The position numbers and the translations under genes were made by a program. The notes under the pieces are model-generated. The model was not told the origin of the DNA, made no database searches, and saw nothing but the letters and a program-made list of their open reading frames with translations. DNA of 29,532 bases from JAGLTZ01 sp964637695 (lineage in GTDB: Bacteria; Blakebacterota; Blakebacteria; Blakebacterales; Blakebacteraceae), in contig CAZWVF010000034.1 in NCBI GenBank assembly GCA_964637695.1, positions 1-29,532 of the forward strand, in the 5' to 3' direction. Positions 14,830-23,698 of this stretch are shown piece by piece (the stretch's first letter is position 1; every line of letters starts with the position of its first letter).

Positions 14830-14860
14830 GGCAGATGCCTGTCTGACAGGTTATCTGCCG
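14830..14860 (-). terminator. Hairpin over the stop codon of the GWxTD gene, terminator-like
   Basis: CGGCAGAT (14830-14837) pairs with ATCTGCCG (14853-14860), and CCTGT with ACAGG inside, giving a 13-bp stem with a small internal bulge and a CTG loop. The TAA stop (14851-14853) lies in its arm. On the minus strand it is followed by GAAATATAT, only weakly U-rich, so it may end transcription or just protect the 3' end. Confidence 0.5.
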
Positions 14861-17800
14861 ATCTCAACCACAATAGATCTCTCAAACCGCTCTTCTGAAA
14901 CCTGATCGATGACCTCGATGGTCATAAGATAGCTGTCGGCCCTGCGGTCCGGCGGGAAAACCATCCGCAGGCGCTCGCTGGTGCGGGGCTGGATTCCTCC
15001 CCGGTCGAATAGAAGTGTTACACTGCCCTCCTGAGAGGTTCTGCCCACAAGTTGACCGAGAGCGTCAACCACGGGTGCGAGCAATCCCCGTTCCCTCTGC
15101 GAAGTCACGGTCAATGCTATCTGGTACCGGGTCGCCCCGATCTCATCCCTTGTCAGACCGTATATCTCGAAATAGAAGTAGATCGGTTCGTTCAGTTCGA
15201 ATTGTACCGAAGGCCTGGGTACTATCGCCTGGCCGAAACGGATGAAATATGCATTGGCAGGCCATGTCACGACACTTTCCCGATCCTGAACGCTGGTTGC
15301 TGCAACCAGGCTGGAAAGCCGGAGCCCTGATACCGGCATGCTTTCCAGAGTATCCCTCGATGTAAAGGCAGGAACTCTTCCAGGGGGTACCATCTCAACC
15401 GCAGCATATTCGGCACCTTCGGTCATGGCTCCAGAGGCTAACGATATCCCATTCCCTACCCAATCCCGCACACTCACCCTTCCCAGCCTTCCCAGACGAA
15501 GATCCTGGCTGGTCGATTTGATCGTCTGCCAGGAATCGTCCAGGATCATGAAATACACAGGTATCTGCATACCTTCCACCAGAGGTCTGATCCTGTGGAT
15601 ACCGAATTCCGGCAGCCGGGCCACCGGTATCAATTCACCCTCACCATCAGCACTTTCGAACCTGTACCAGGCTGTCTCCATTTCAACTATACGGCGACCG
15701 CCTTCCACCTTCGCAGACTCCGGATTCTCCTCTGCCAGACGTTCGAAATCAGCGATGCTGTCAATGGCATAATACGTATCGGAGGGCCACAACTTCAGGT
15801 TGCCCGTCGTCATGCCGCCGCCGAAAGTAAAGGTCAGTTCATCGTATTGCCATATCTCGCTCGGAAAATACAGACGAGCTGCTGCTGCATCACTCAAGGG
15901 TTCTTCAACTGCGTTTGGATCCAGAACAGGATCCATCATCTCCCTCAGATTCTCCTGCTGCGATTCTACGGCAAGAGGCTCACCATATCGCAGGTAAACC
16001 CTTCCACGGTGGGTCTCCCAACCCCTCAATCCCAGGTTGGGCACGGCGAACCGCCAGGTCACATAGGCAAAGCGCCTGTATTGCTCCATGGCTCTTTCGT
16101 TAACAGGCGTGGAAAAGAGGGGATCTTTCGAACGCCAGAAACTGTTACGTTCCTCTCCCGTAATCGACATCTCAGTTGATTGTGTTCGCCCTCTGGAAGC
16201 TCTCATGGCCGACCAGTTCTGCGGCATGGTACCGCCCTCAGATGGAGGGAGAGCCCATCGTGGATCATCTGCCAGGAACTGCATCGCCTCAGGCAGAAGT
16301 GCCAGGGCCTCCAGGTAGTCATTCCAGGCAGGTTCGGGACGTCTCAGGTACTGAAATGCCATCCCCCTGCCAAGCAGAGCCTCAGCCCTGTGCACATCGT
16401 TGTCGATCATATAGGTCATGATCGGGACGACTTCGCGCCACTCTCCGGTCAGGATGTAATGAGTACCGAGCAGCCAGGTTGCCAGCTCGTTATCGGGGTC
16501 CAAAACCAGAGCCCGGTTGAGAAGTTCGAGGACCTCAGCAATCGCAACATCGGGATCGGTTGCCTCCTCGAACACCGGAGTGGCCCATCCGGTGGCACGC
16601 CAGCCAAGTGCCCAGAATGTCTCCAGTCTCATCCGGGCTTTCAGGGCATAGGCATCCGCCGCTGCAGGAACTTCCTCGATTATGTTATCGAGCATCCGGT
16701 CGGCAGTTACATCGAGGGTCCTGCGGCTCAAGATCATTGCCAGAGTCAGGCGGAACCGCATATTGCCCGGATCGAGCCGGAGTGCTCCAAGCACCCTCTC
16801 CTGCGCCAGCATCCGCCCACCGGGAGAGCCCGAATCCATCAGTGCCAGTGCATCGAGGTGGAATGCTTCCGCGTTTTTCAGATAGGTGGTCTTGAGCAGG
16901 GGATCGAGCAGTTCGTGGGCCTGCAGCACATTGCCTTCAGAGAGCAGTGATCGTGCTCTCTGAAGCGCACCGGTATAGATCGCAGCGGTTTCTTCCGGGC
17001 TCAGCCAGCCACGGGCCGGCAGGACCGAGTCTGCCATTCCGGCTTCGAGTCTCAGTTCCGTCGCGGCCCGGGGTGAGAGCGCGCTTCCCGGGTCGTATAT
17101 CAGATCGAGAGGATCTTCTCCACCGAAGAGGTCATCAACCAGAGCAAGTGTGTCTCTGTTTGCCGGAATGTTTACATCGCCCAGAAAGCCTCTGAAGCGA
17201 TTTCTGTTTCGCCCTTCACCGGCAGACAAAGGCACATTTATTCCCAGCTCCACCGGCGTAAGCGGGCCGAAGGCACCGGCGATCATCGCCCTTACATATT
17301 CATCCTCTGTGTCTGCCGACCTGATGAGAGCAGCAAATGCCAGAATATCGGGATCGGCCCTCAATCTCCATGCCGCAGCTGCCCGCAGGTATCTGTCCTG
17401 CTGCGTGTCAGAGAGGATGGCATCCAGTTCGTGAATCTCGGATTCGGTCAGCAGCGGCAGGAGCCGCGGCCAGGGGTAATTGCTCGAAGGATGCAGACTG
17501 TATTCAAGGTTACGGTTCCGGCTGAAGGTTGCCGCATAATCGAGCCGGCTCAAAAGCGGGTGGACGCGTCCCGCCAGTACCACATCAGGGTCCGGCTCGT
17601 AAATCCAGCCGGTGTAATAATCATTAACAGTCAGCTCGTATCTGTCCTCATATACAGGTTCTCCAAATCTTATATAGGCCGACAGTCTTTCGTCGGCTGT
17701 TAATCCACCCCTGGCCGGCACGAAGAGTCCGGCTCCTCGCAGATAGCGTGCCTCAAAGCGTTCCTGATACTCGTTGAAAACGGTACCGGGGGTCGGATCA

Positions 17801-18021
17801 CGGACCTCCCAGAATGCATCCAGAAATGCCTGCAGGGAATCGGGCCCTGTTCTGGCTGCCCTTGTGAATGCACGCAGTTCCTCCCAGGGAGCGATGATGG
17901 CAAAGGCCCGCTGCAGCTGCAGAAGTTCACGCGAGTCGATCCCTGTACTTCGATAGGCGCACGATCCGGAAACGATAAGAAGACCCAGCGCTGTGCATGC
18001 AGCCGGTCTGAATGCTTGCAT
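14851..18021 (-). CDS. GWxTD-domain lipoprotein with two GWxTD-like modules and TPR-like centre
   Basis: 1056 aa. The N-terminus has a hydrophobic signal with a possible lipobox ending SGSC at residue 21, so it is probably a lipoprotein. The GWxTD domain is clear at ~628-680: FWRSKDPLFSTPVNER, YVTWRFAVPN and GWETHRGRVYLRYGEP. A diverged second module lies at ~66-120: FWEVRDPTPGTVFNEYQERFEAR and GLTADERLSAYIRFGEP. Between them residues ~345-610 look like helical TPR-type repeats (for example LLNRALVLDPDNELATWLLGTHY). The C-terminal ~250 residues are beta-rich, as is usual after GWxTD. The family is found in Gemmatimonadota, Acidobacteriota and FCB-type bacteria and its function is unknown. The start at 18021 has an AGGT-type SD six to seven bases upstream. 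Monocistronic, divergent from the alcohol dehydrogenase. Confidence 0.85.
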   Translation of the reverse strand: MQAFRPAACTALGLLIVSGSCAYRSTGIDSRELLQLQRAFAIIAPWEELRAFTRAARTGPDSLQAFLDAFWEVRDPTPGTVFNEYQERFEARYLRGAGLFVPARGGLTADERLSAYIRFGEPVYEDRYELTVNDYYTGWIYEPDPDVVLAGRVHPLLSRLDYAATFSRNRNLEYSLHPSSNYPWPRLLPLLTESEIHELDAILSDTQQDRYLRAAAAWRLRADPDILAFAALIRSADTEDEYVRAMIAGAFGPLTPVELGINVPLSAGEGRNRNRFRGFLGDVNIPANRDTLALVDDLFGGEDPLDLIYDPGSALSPRAATELRLEAGMADSVLPARGWLSPEETAAIYTGALQRARSLLSEGNVLQAHELLDPLLKTTYLKNAEAFHLDALALMDSGSPGGRMLAQERVLGALRLDPGNMRFRLTLAMILSRRTLDVTADRMLDNIIEEVPAAADAYALKARMRLETFWALGWRATGWATPVFEEATDPDVAIAEVLELLNRALVLDPDNELATWLLGTHYILTGEWREVVPIMTYMIDNDVHRAEALLGRGMAFQYLRRPEPAWNDYLEALALLPEAMQFLADDPRWALPPSEGGTMPQNWSAMRASRGRTQSTEMSITGEERNSFWRSKDPLFSTPVNERAMEQYRRFAYVTWRFAVPNLGLRGWETHRGRVYLRYGEPLAVESQQENLREMMDPVLDPNAVEEPLSDAAAARLYFPSEIWQYDELTFTFGGGMTTGNLKLWPSDTYYAIDSIADFERLAEENPESAKVEGGRRIVEMETAWYRFESADGEGELIPVARLPEFGIHRIRPLVEGMQIPVYFMILDDSWQTIKSTSQDLRLGRLGRVSVRDWVGNGISLASGAMTEGAEYAAVEMVPPGRVPAFTSRDTLESMPVSGLRLSSLVAATSVQDRESVVTWPANAYFIRFGQAIVPRPSVQFELNEPIYFYFEIYGLTRDEIGATRYQIALTVTSQRERGLLAPVVDALGQLVGRTSQEGSVTLLFDRGGIQPRTSERLRMVFPPDRRADSYLMTIEVIDQVSEERFERSIVVEIGR

Positions 18022-18244
18022 GACGACCTACCCTGCTCCTCGCTCATCAATACCGCGATAATCGGGTATTCAATACATGCATCCATGATAGCGTACCGGG
18101 GATATCAAATGAAGCCGTTGAACATCATCGATGAGATTCGGGCAGTCACTGCTGCATAATTCGATAGTCTTCACGCTGCACTGCGACTACAAATAGTTAT
18201 AAACCAGATTCCCAGACAGCCATCCGTGCAGGGAGGTCATCCGA
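18022..18244. promoter_or_regulatory. Divergent promoter region between GWxTD and alcohol dehydrogenase genes
   Basis: 223 bp that must carry outward promoters for both genes. A TTATAA-type -10 candidate for the rightward gene occurs near 18195-18203, without a good -35. I see no repeat or palindrome that stands out. Confidence 0.2.
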
Positions 18245-19348
18245 ATGGTTCGCGCAGTGATCATGCCGCAGCCCCTTCAGCCGCTGGAGATCCGGGAATA
18301 TCCCGATCCCGACCTGAAGGAGGGGGAAGTGCTTCTGGAAACCCTGTGCAGTGAGGTCTGCGGCACCGACGTTCATCTCTATCACGGCAGGTTGACGGAC
18401 GTGCCCTATCCGATAATCCCCGGACACGTTTCGGTCGGACGGATTATCGATATCGCCGGTGAGGTTCTCGATGTCGAGGGCAACCGGGTCGAAGCGGATA
18501 TGGTTGTGACCTTCCTGGACGTGCATGAAACGTGCGGGCACTGCTGGTACTGCCTGGTTGCCCGGGAGACAACCAAGTGCCCGAACCGTAAAGTTTACGG
18601 TATCACATATCCTGCCGATGAAGGGCTTCTGGGCGGGTGGTCTGAACAGATTTTACTCAAATCGGGAGTGAAGATCATTCCCCTGCCTGAAGGCGTGGAA
18701 GCCATCGACTATATCGGTGGAGGCTGCGGGCTGAGCACAGGATTCCACGCCGTTGAACGGGCCGGGATCAGGCTGGGTGACTCGGTGGTGGTTCAGGGGA
18801 GCGGACCTGTCGGACTCTCGGCAACGGCGTTTGCCCGGCTGGCCGGGGCCGGCATGCTGATCGTTATAGGAGCTCCCGAGGCCAGGCTCGAACTGGCAGA
18901 GTCGTTCGAGGCCGATGTGACGCTCGACATCACAGAGCTCGAGCCTGCGGAAAGGCTCGAGCGGGTGATGGAGATCACCGGAGGCCGGGGGGCCGATGTC
19001 GTGATAGAAGCCAGCGGCAATCCACGGACCGTAACCGAAGGTCTCGACCTGGCACGCGACGGCGGCACCTGCGTGATCGCCGGCCAGTACACCGATGCCG
19101 GTGACATCTCGATCAATCCCCACCACCAGATCAACAGGAAGCACCTCGACGTCAGGGGCTGCTGGGGAACGGCCTTCACCCACGTATACCGCGGCCTGCA
19201 CCTGATGGCCCGGTACAGGGAGCGCTTTCCGTGGCGCAACGTGGTCAGCCACACATTCGGTCTGGATGAAGCGAACGAAGCACTTGATTCGATAGAGAAT
19301 CTGATTGCCACGAAGGCACTGGTAGTGCCGGGAGAGTGGAAGCCCTGA
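18245..19348 (+). CDS. Zinc-dependent medium-chain alcohol dehydrogenase (MDR)
   Basis: 367 aa, full length for the family. The catalytic zinc site is visible: C39 in VCGTDVH, H61 in PGHVSVG, and a Cys in GGGCGLSTGFHA. The structural zinc lobe is present as C97, C100, C103 and C112. The NAD(P)-binding fold starts with VVQGSGPVGLSA and continues through ADVVIEASGN. The usual GHE motif is GHV here, so the second-shell Glu is absent; the other ligands are intact, so activity is still expected. The start at 18245 has GGAGGT eight bases upstream. It converges with the epimerase gene with only 5 bases between stops. Oxidation or reduction of a small alcohol or aldehyde in the cytosol is expected; the substrate is not identified. 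Confidence 0.85.
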   Translation: MVRAVIMPQPLQPLEIREYPDPDLKEGEVLLETLCSEVCGTDVHLYHGRLTDVPYPIIPGHVSVGRIIDIAGEVLDVEGNRVEADMVVTFLDVHETCGHCWYCLVARETTKCPNRKVYGITYPADEGLLGGWSEQILLKSGVKIIPLPEGVEAIDYIGGGCGLSTGFHAVERAGIRLGDSVVVQGSGPVGLSATAFARLAGAGMLIVIGAPEARLELAESFEADVTLDITELEPAERLERVMEITGGRGADVVIEASGNPRTVTEGLDLARDGGTCVIAGQYTDAGDISINPHHQINRKHLDVRGCWGTAFTHVYRGLHLMARYRERFPWRNVVSHTFGLDEANEALDSIENLIATKALVVPGEWKP

Positions 19349-19353
19349 TCAGA

Positions 19354-20322
19354 TCAGCCGGCCGTCTCTTTCCACCAGGCAACCGTTCTCTTCACACCTT
19401 CCCTGAAGTCCACCTTCGGTGACCAGGAAAGGCGATCCATCGTACGGTCGTTGACAAGAGTCCTCACATTTCCGACCGAAAAGACCGCGTAAAATGTGAG
19501 CGTGGGCCGCCTGCCGGTAATGAAGGCAAAAGCCTGCGAAAGAGCGGCCGCTGCCAGAGCCAGCCATTTGGGAAGCCTGGTTATTTTCGGATCGATATCC
19601 AGGGCTTCGAATGCGATCTGTATGGCTTCCCCGATAGCCGGGGCATTCTGGTCGGTGACCAGGAATCTCTCTCCCGGCTCACATTCCTTCATCAGAATCG
19701 CAGAAATCGCATCCACCACATCGTCTACATAGATCAGGTTGGAGGGCTGGCTTCCATCCCCGACGATAACAAAGCTTCCCCTGCTGACCTGTTCCAGGAT
19801 TCTGGGCAGTACATGGGGATCCTCGGGACCATACACATTGGCCACTCTCACCAGCTGGGCATTCAGTCCCTTTTCCACCGCCCTGTCCACGACCTCCTCT
19901 GCTGCGGCCTTCGAATCGCAATAAGGGTGACCTCCGCGTATCACCTGCGTCGATTCATCACATACTCCCGAACCGCGGTGTGCCGCTATGGAGCTTATAT
20001 GCACGAACCTGTCAACCTTGCCCGCGGCGGCCTCGACCATATGGCGGGTTCCCTCCACGTTCACATTCCAGAATTCGGTCCTGCTGCCCCAGTCATCAGC
20101 CTTGGCAGCACAGTGGACCACCCTGTCACACTCTGCGACGGAGTCCTGCCAGGAGCCGGGAACACTCAGTTCACCCTCCACCAGCTCTGCACCCAGCTCG
20201 CGGATCTTTTCTGCTGCCCTCGAGGAGCGGACCAGCGCCTTCACTTCATGGCTGTCCTCCAGCAGCCTCCTGACCAGGTAGCTGCCAATAAAGCCTGTTC
20301 CGCCGGTTACAAAGATTCTCAT
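19354..20322 (-). CDS. NAD(P)-dependent epimerase/dehydratase-type extended SDR
   Basis: 322 aa. The Rossmann start FVTGGTGFIGSYLVRRLL holds GxxGxxG, VVHCAAKADDWG follows as the NNAA-like strand, and the catalytic pair is YxxxK in HPYCDSKAAAEE, with ISSIA upstream supplying the Ser. LVRVANVYGPEDP and NLIYVDDVVDAI are characteristic of extended SDRs (sugar epimerases, 3-beta-hydroxysteroid-type dehydrogenases, reductases of bulky lipids). A hydrophobic segment WLALAAAALSQAFAFITG near residues 250-267 may touch the membrane and resembles steroid/hopanoid-type members more than sugar epimerases. The start ATG 20322 is preceded by GGAAGGA at good spacing. Substrate unknown. Confidence 0.82.
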   Translation of the reverse strand: MRIFVTGGTGFIGSYLVRRLLEDSHEVKALVRSSRAAEKIRELGAELVEGELSVPGSWQDSVAECDRVVHCAAKADDWGSRTEFWNVNVEGTRHMVEAAAGKVDRFVHISSIAAHRGSGVCDESTQVIRGGHPYCDSKAAAEEVVDRAVEKGLNAQLVRVANVYGPEDPHVLPRILEQVSRGSFVIVGDGSQPSNLIYVDDVVDAISAILMKECEPGERFLVTDQNAPAIGEAIQIAFEALDIDPKITRLPKWLALAAAALSQAFAFITGRRPTLTFYAVFSVGNVRTLVNDRTMDRLSWSPKVDFREGVKRTVAWWKETAG

Positions 20323-20629
20323 CTACCATCCTTCCATAGTGCCCTGAATCATAAATCCGTCGTAATTCATCCTCCGCTGCATCCGCACCCGCGGCGTTGC
20401 GCCTCGTCGCCACGCCTGGCTGGAGCGACGCAGCATAGTTCTCGGTTATGCAACGGACTTCTGACTCAGGACACCAGATCGGTTGACATAAACCTATTGG
20501 CGGGACCGGACGCGGTCAAAAGGTATCCAGGTAACGCCACGGTTCCAATAATCGGGTTGCACACCTTGATCATTGGTTCGTAGCGTTAATAGACTGCAGT
20601 CAGAAGGATCTGCTTCAAGAGAGGCTTTG
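20323..20629. promoter_or_regulatory. Intergenic region upstream of the salvage gene run
   Basis: 307 bp between divergent genes. The stretch 20385-20450 is markedly GC-rich with mirror-like words (GTTGCGCCTCGTCGCC and GGAGCGACGCAGC) and looks like a fragment of a dispersed repeat, but has no clear termini. A weak promoter candidate for the rightward run is TTGATC (20566-20571) followed after 15 bases by TAATAG (20587-20592). A TTGACA at 20483 has no good -10 partner. No gene is supported. Confidence 0.3.
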
Positions 20630-21358
20630 ATGGAATCCGGCACCGCTGAAACGGGCAATCGATCGCAGACAAGAAGAGCCGTCACCGCTCTGCTTCTTTC
20701 ACTGGTGCTGAGCCTCCTTTACATGTTCTTCCGGAACTGGCTGACCGATGGATGGGTACGCGTGCATCCGGGCTGGATGAGCATCGGACGAGCCTGGATC
20801 CTTCATCTGGGTGCCTTTCTGATTCTGGGAGTCGTGCCATTCCTGCTGCAGAATACTGGGCGCCTGCCTTCGCGGCTGAAAGCACCGTGGCACACCGATG
20901 ACACAATCGGCAAACGGATCAGAGCTGTCTGGGATGCCTACCCCCTCTGGATGAAACTGATTGCTCTGGCGATAGCGGTTGCGATCGGGATCAACGGCAA
21001 CTCCAATCCCTGTTTGAATTCGACCTACCCGATCCCCGACGGTTCACCCTGGAGCCTTTTCCGCTACCTGGCTTTCATGCCCTCTTACCTTATCTACTAT
21101 ATGGCTTTTGAATTCCACTTCAGGGGATTCCTGCTGCCTGCTCTGGGCGATCGATTCGGATCGATGCCGGCCCTTCTGATGCATGCGATCACTCCGACGA
21201 TACTGCATGTAGGTCTCTGCCCGACCGAATTAATCGGCAGTTTCCCCGGCCAGGTAGCCATCGGGTGGATCGCGCTGCGGGGCGGCAGTATCTGGCCCGC
21301 CCTGATCCTGCATGCAGTTGTCGGCCTGACACTGGACATAACCATTCTCTTAACCTGA
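20630..21358 (+). CDS. CPBP-family (CAAX protease-like) membrane protein
   Basis: 242 aa with about six hydrophobic segments. The conserved region reads MAFEFHFRGFLLPALGDRFG, corresponding to the EExxxR motif but with the first Glu as Phe, then ALLMHAITPTILHVG and ALILHAVVGLTLDI, which place His residues as in the CPBP (Abi) intramembrane metalloprotease family. The second Glu, Arg and His are present, so it may still be active, and single-Glu versions occur. I chose ATG 20630 with GAGAGG five bases upstream; TTG at 20573 would add 19 unconserved residues. It opens the co-directional run that continues with hpt 36 bases later, but a role in nucleotide salvage is not evident. The substrate is unknown. 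Confidence 0.72.
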   Translation: MESGTAETGNRSQTRRAVTALLLSLVLSLLYMFFRNWLTDGWVRVHPGWMSIGRAWILHLGAFLILGVVPFLLQNTGRLPSRLKAPWHTDDTIGKRIRAVWDAYPLWMKLIALAIAVAIGINGNSNPCLNSTYPIPDGSPWSLFRYLAFMPSYLIYYMAFEFHFRGFLLPALGDRFGSMPALLMHAITPTILHVGLCPTELIGSFPGQVAIGWIALRGGSIWPALILHAVVGLTLDITILLT

Positions 21359-21394
21359 GGTCTGACCTGCACAATCAGAAAGGGAATACTCCTT

Positions 21395-21919
21395 ATGCCG
21401 CCTGAACAGCCGGAAGTTCTTTTCTCAAGGGAGGATATCGCGGAAAAGGTCGCTGAACTTGCCGGTACTATCAGCAGTGACTACCAGGGCAGACGACCGC
21501 TGGTAGTCGGTATACTGAAAGGCTCTTTCGTCTTTCTGGCCGATCTCATCCGCATGATGACCATACCGGTCGAGGTAGATTTTGTTATCCTTTCAAGTTA
21601 CGGATTGGGCACAGAGAGTTCGGGTGAGGTAAATGTCATCTGTGGTCTGGAGCAGTCGATCGAGGGAAGGGATGTCATCATCGTAGAGGATATCGTGGAC
21701 TCGGGAATCACGCTCAGCCACTTCCTCGACGATCTGCGAAAACGGAATCCGGCCTCACTGAAATTGTGCGTACTTGTGGACAAGACCGCGCGCCGTGAGA
21801 AGGAGGTGCAGATCGACTATTCAGGATTCCATGTGGATGATGAGTTCGTCGTTGGCTACGGGATCGATTGCCGCGAGCAGCACAGGCACCTGCCGGATAT
21901 CTGTTTTGTCAAAGAGTAA
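21395..21919 (+). CDS. hpt: Hypoxanthine phosphoribosyltransferase
   Basis: 174 aa, the normal size. The PPi loop is VVGILKGSFVFLADL. The PRPP-binding motif is VIIVEDIVDSGITL, with the two acidic residues and the DSGxTL loop. The hood region ends with VVGYGIDCREQHRHLPDICFV, matching the DExxRxLP-type end of HPRTs. It converts hypoxanthine (and usually guanine) plus PRPP to IMP/GMP in the cytosol. The start is ATG 21395 with AAAGGGA upstream. The next gene, adenine deaminase, starts 11 bases after its stop; deamination of adenine there would feed hypoxanthine to this enzyme. Confidence 0.93.
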   Translation: MPPEQPEVLFSREDIAEKVAELAGTISSDYQGRRPLVVGILKGSFVFLADLIRMMTIPVEVDFVILSSYGLGTESSGEVNVICGLEQSIEGRDVIIVEDIVDSGITLSHFLDDLRKRNPASLKLCVLVDKTARREKEVQIDYSGFHVDDEFVVGYGIDCREQHRHLPDICFVKE

Positions 21920-21929
21920 CGGGATTAGA

Positions 21930-23624
21930 ATGATCAGGGTAGCGAGGGGTGAATCCGCAGCGGATCTGATCCTGGCCAACGCCAGGATAGTCAACACTTT
22001 CAACGGTGAGATCGAGGATGGCAACATCGCCATTTTCGACGGCCGGATAGCCGGAACCGGAGACTACAGCGAGGCGGCAGAAATGATCGATGTGGAAGGC
22101 ATGTATGTCGTGCCCGGCCTTATCGACGGTCATATACATCCCGAAAGTTCCATGCTTCACATCATCCGCTATGCCGAGGCGGTGATCCCCAGAGGCGTTG
22201 CCGGGATCGTTACCGATCTGCACGAGATCACCAACGTTGCCGGCCTCGATGGAGCCAGGTTCATACTCGACAGTGCGCGGGACCTTCCATTCGATGTCTA
22301 TTTCATGGTTCCCTCCTGTGTTCCGGCAACTCATCTGGAGACTTCCGGTGCCACTTTATCGATTGAGGATATTTCATCCGCCCTGAAGTGGAACGAATCT
22401 ATCGGCCTCGGAGAGATGATGAATTTTCCCGGAGTGCTCTCTGGTGATGAATCTGTCATGACCAGGATCGGCACGGCCGATGGAATGGTGGTTGACGGCC
22501 ACTCCCCAGGTGTCAGCGGCCGGGATCTGAATGCCTATATCGCTGCAGGCATCGATTCCGACCATGAGTCGACCTCCCTGGAGGAAGCCAGGGAAAAACT
22601 GAGGAAGGGCATGTACGTGATGATCCGGGAGGGTTCCTCCGAGAAGAACCTGGAAGATCTCCTCCCCCTGGTCACCGACAGAACATACAGGAGATGCCTG
22701 TTTGTAGTGGATGACAGGAACTGCGGTGATCTGCTGCGTGACGGCGAGATAGATGCTGTGGTTAGAAAGGCTGTTGCCCTCGGTCTCGATCCGGTCCGGG
22801 CGATCCAGCTGGCAACTTTCAATCCGGCTGAACGCTTCCGGCTGGCAAATGTGGGAGCACTGGCACCCGGTTATCTTGCCAACTTCTTCGTAACATCAGA
22901 TCTATCGCTCCTGGAAGCTGAAATGGTCTTCCACCGCGGCAAACTTGTAGCCGAAAACGGGGCAGCACTGTTCTCCCCCCCACCCTCTGAAGGGTCTCAG
23001 GTCACTTCCATAACCAGTTCAATGAACGTAAAGCCTTTCGAACAGGAAGCACTCCGGATACCTGCCGAAGGGTGGTCCTACCCGATCATCGGCATCATTC
23101 CGGACCAGATAGTAACTGCGGCGATCGAAGCAGACCCGAAGATCGAGGATGGATATGCCATCGCCGATCCAGAGCGGGACATCCTGAAACTGGCTGTGGT
23201 CGAAAGACACAGGGCCACAGGCAACATCGGTCTGGGATTCGTCAGGGGGCTGGGACTGAAGGAGGGGGCTCTGGCATCCTCGATCGGTCACGACTCACAC
23301 AACATCATTTCCGCGGGGGCCGATGACCGGGATATGTACGCGGCGATAATGGCGGTTGAGGGGATGGACGGCGGCCTGGCCGCGGTAAAAGATGGAGAAG
23401 TGATCGCCTCTCTTCCCCTGCCGATAGCCGGACTGCTGTCAGATCAGCCCCATAAAGAAGTTGTGCAGAAGCTGGAGGAACTCGAGGAGGCTGTACGTAC
23501 CATGGGAAGCTCTCTCGCCGCCCCCTTTGATACCCTTTCATTCCTGGCCCTGCCGGTGATACCCGAACTGCGGCTGACCGACATGGGATTGGTGGACGTA
23601 CTGCAGTTCAGACTGCTCGACTGA
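21930..23624 (+). CDS. ade: Adenine deaminase
   Basis: 564 aa, typical for bacterial adenine deaminase of the amidohydrolase superfamily. The metal motif VVPGLIDGHIHPESSML, ADGMVVDGHSPGVSG and the DDRN segment near 22705 are present. The C-terminal family signature is SFLALPVIPELRLTDMGLVDV, and DPVRAIQLATFNPAERFRL is also typical. It hydrolyses adenine to hypoxanthine and ammonia, using a binuclear metal (Fe or Mn in known members). The start is ATG 21930 (MIRVARGESAADLILANARIVN), 10 bases after the hpt stop; a longer in-frame reading would overlap hpt by more than 140 bases. Its placement between hpt and mtnA/mtnP fits recycling of adenine released by MtnP. Confidence 0.93.
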   Translation: MIRVARGESAADLILANARIVNTFNGEIEDGNIAIFDGRIAGTGDYSEAAEMIDVEGMYVVPGLIDGHIHPESSMLHIIRYAEAVIPRGVAGIVTDLHEITNVAGLDGARFILDSARDLPFDVYFMVPSCVPATHLETSGATLSIEDISSALKWNESIGLGEMMNFPGVLSGDESVMTRIGTADGMVVDGHSPGVSGRDLNAYIAAGIDSDHESTSLEEAREKLRKGMYVMIREGSSEKNLEDLLPLVTDRTYRRCLFVVDDRNCGDLLRDGEIDAVVRKAVALGLDPVRAIQLATFNPAERFRLANVGALAPGYLANFFVTSDLSLLEAEMVFHRGKLVAENGAALFSPPPSEGSQVTSITSSMNVKPFEQEALRIPAEGWSYPIIGIIPDQIVTAAIEADPKIEDGYAIADPERDILKLAVVERHRATGNIGLGFVRGLGLKEGALASSIGHDSHNIISAGADDRDMYAAIMAVEGMDGGLAAVKDGEVIASLPLPIAGLLSDQPHKEVVQKLEELEEAVRTMGSSLAAPFDTLSFLALPVIPELRLTDMGLVDVLQFRLLD

Positions 23625-23698
23625 AATGCGGATCTGGAACATTGAATCGGGACAACAGAACCAGATACTGAACCTGAAACCTATAAGGTGATCCTGCC

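Noticed and set aside
15015..17703. Several plus-strand frames of 60-256 codons opposite the GWxTD gene
   Set aside because: They are antisense to a strongly coding gene with clear motifs and have none of their own.
22700..22745. Adenine deaminase with DDRN instead of DDRH as an active-site defect
   Set aside because: From memory, E. coli-type adenine deaminases also carry DDRN, so this looks like normal variation.
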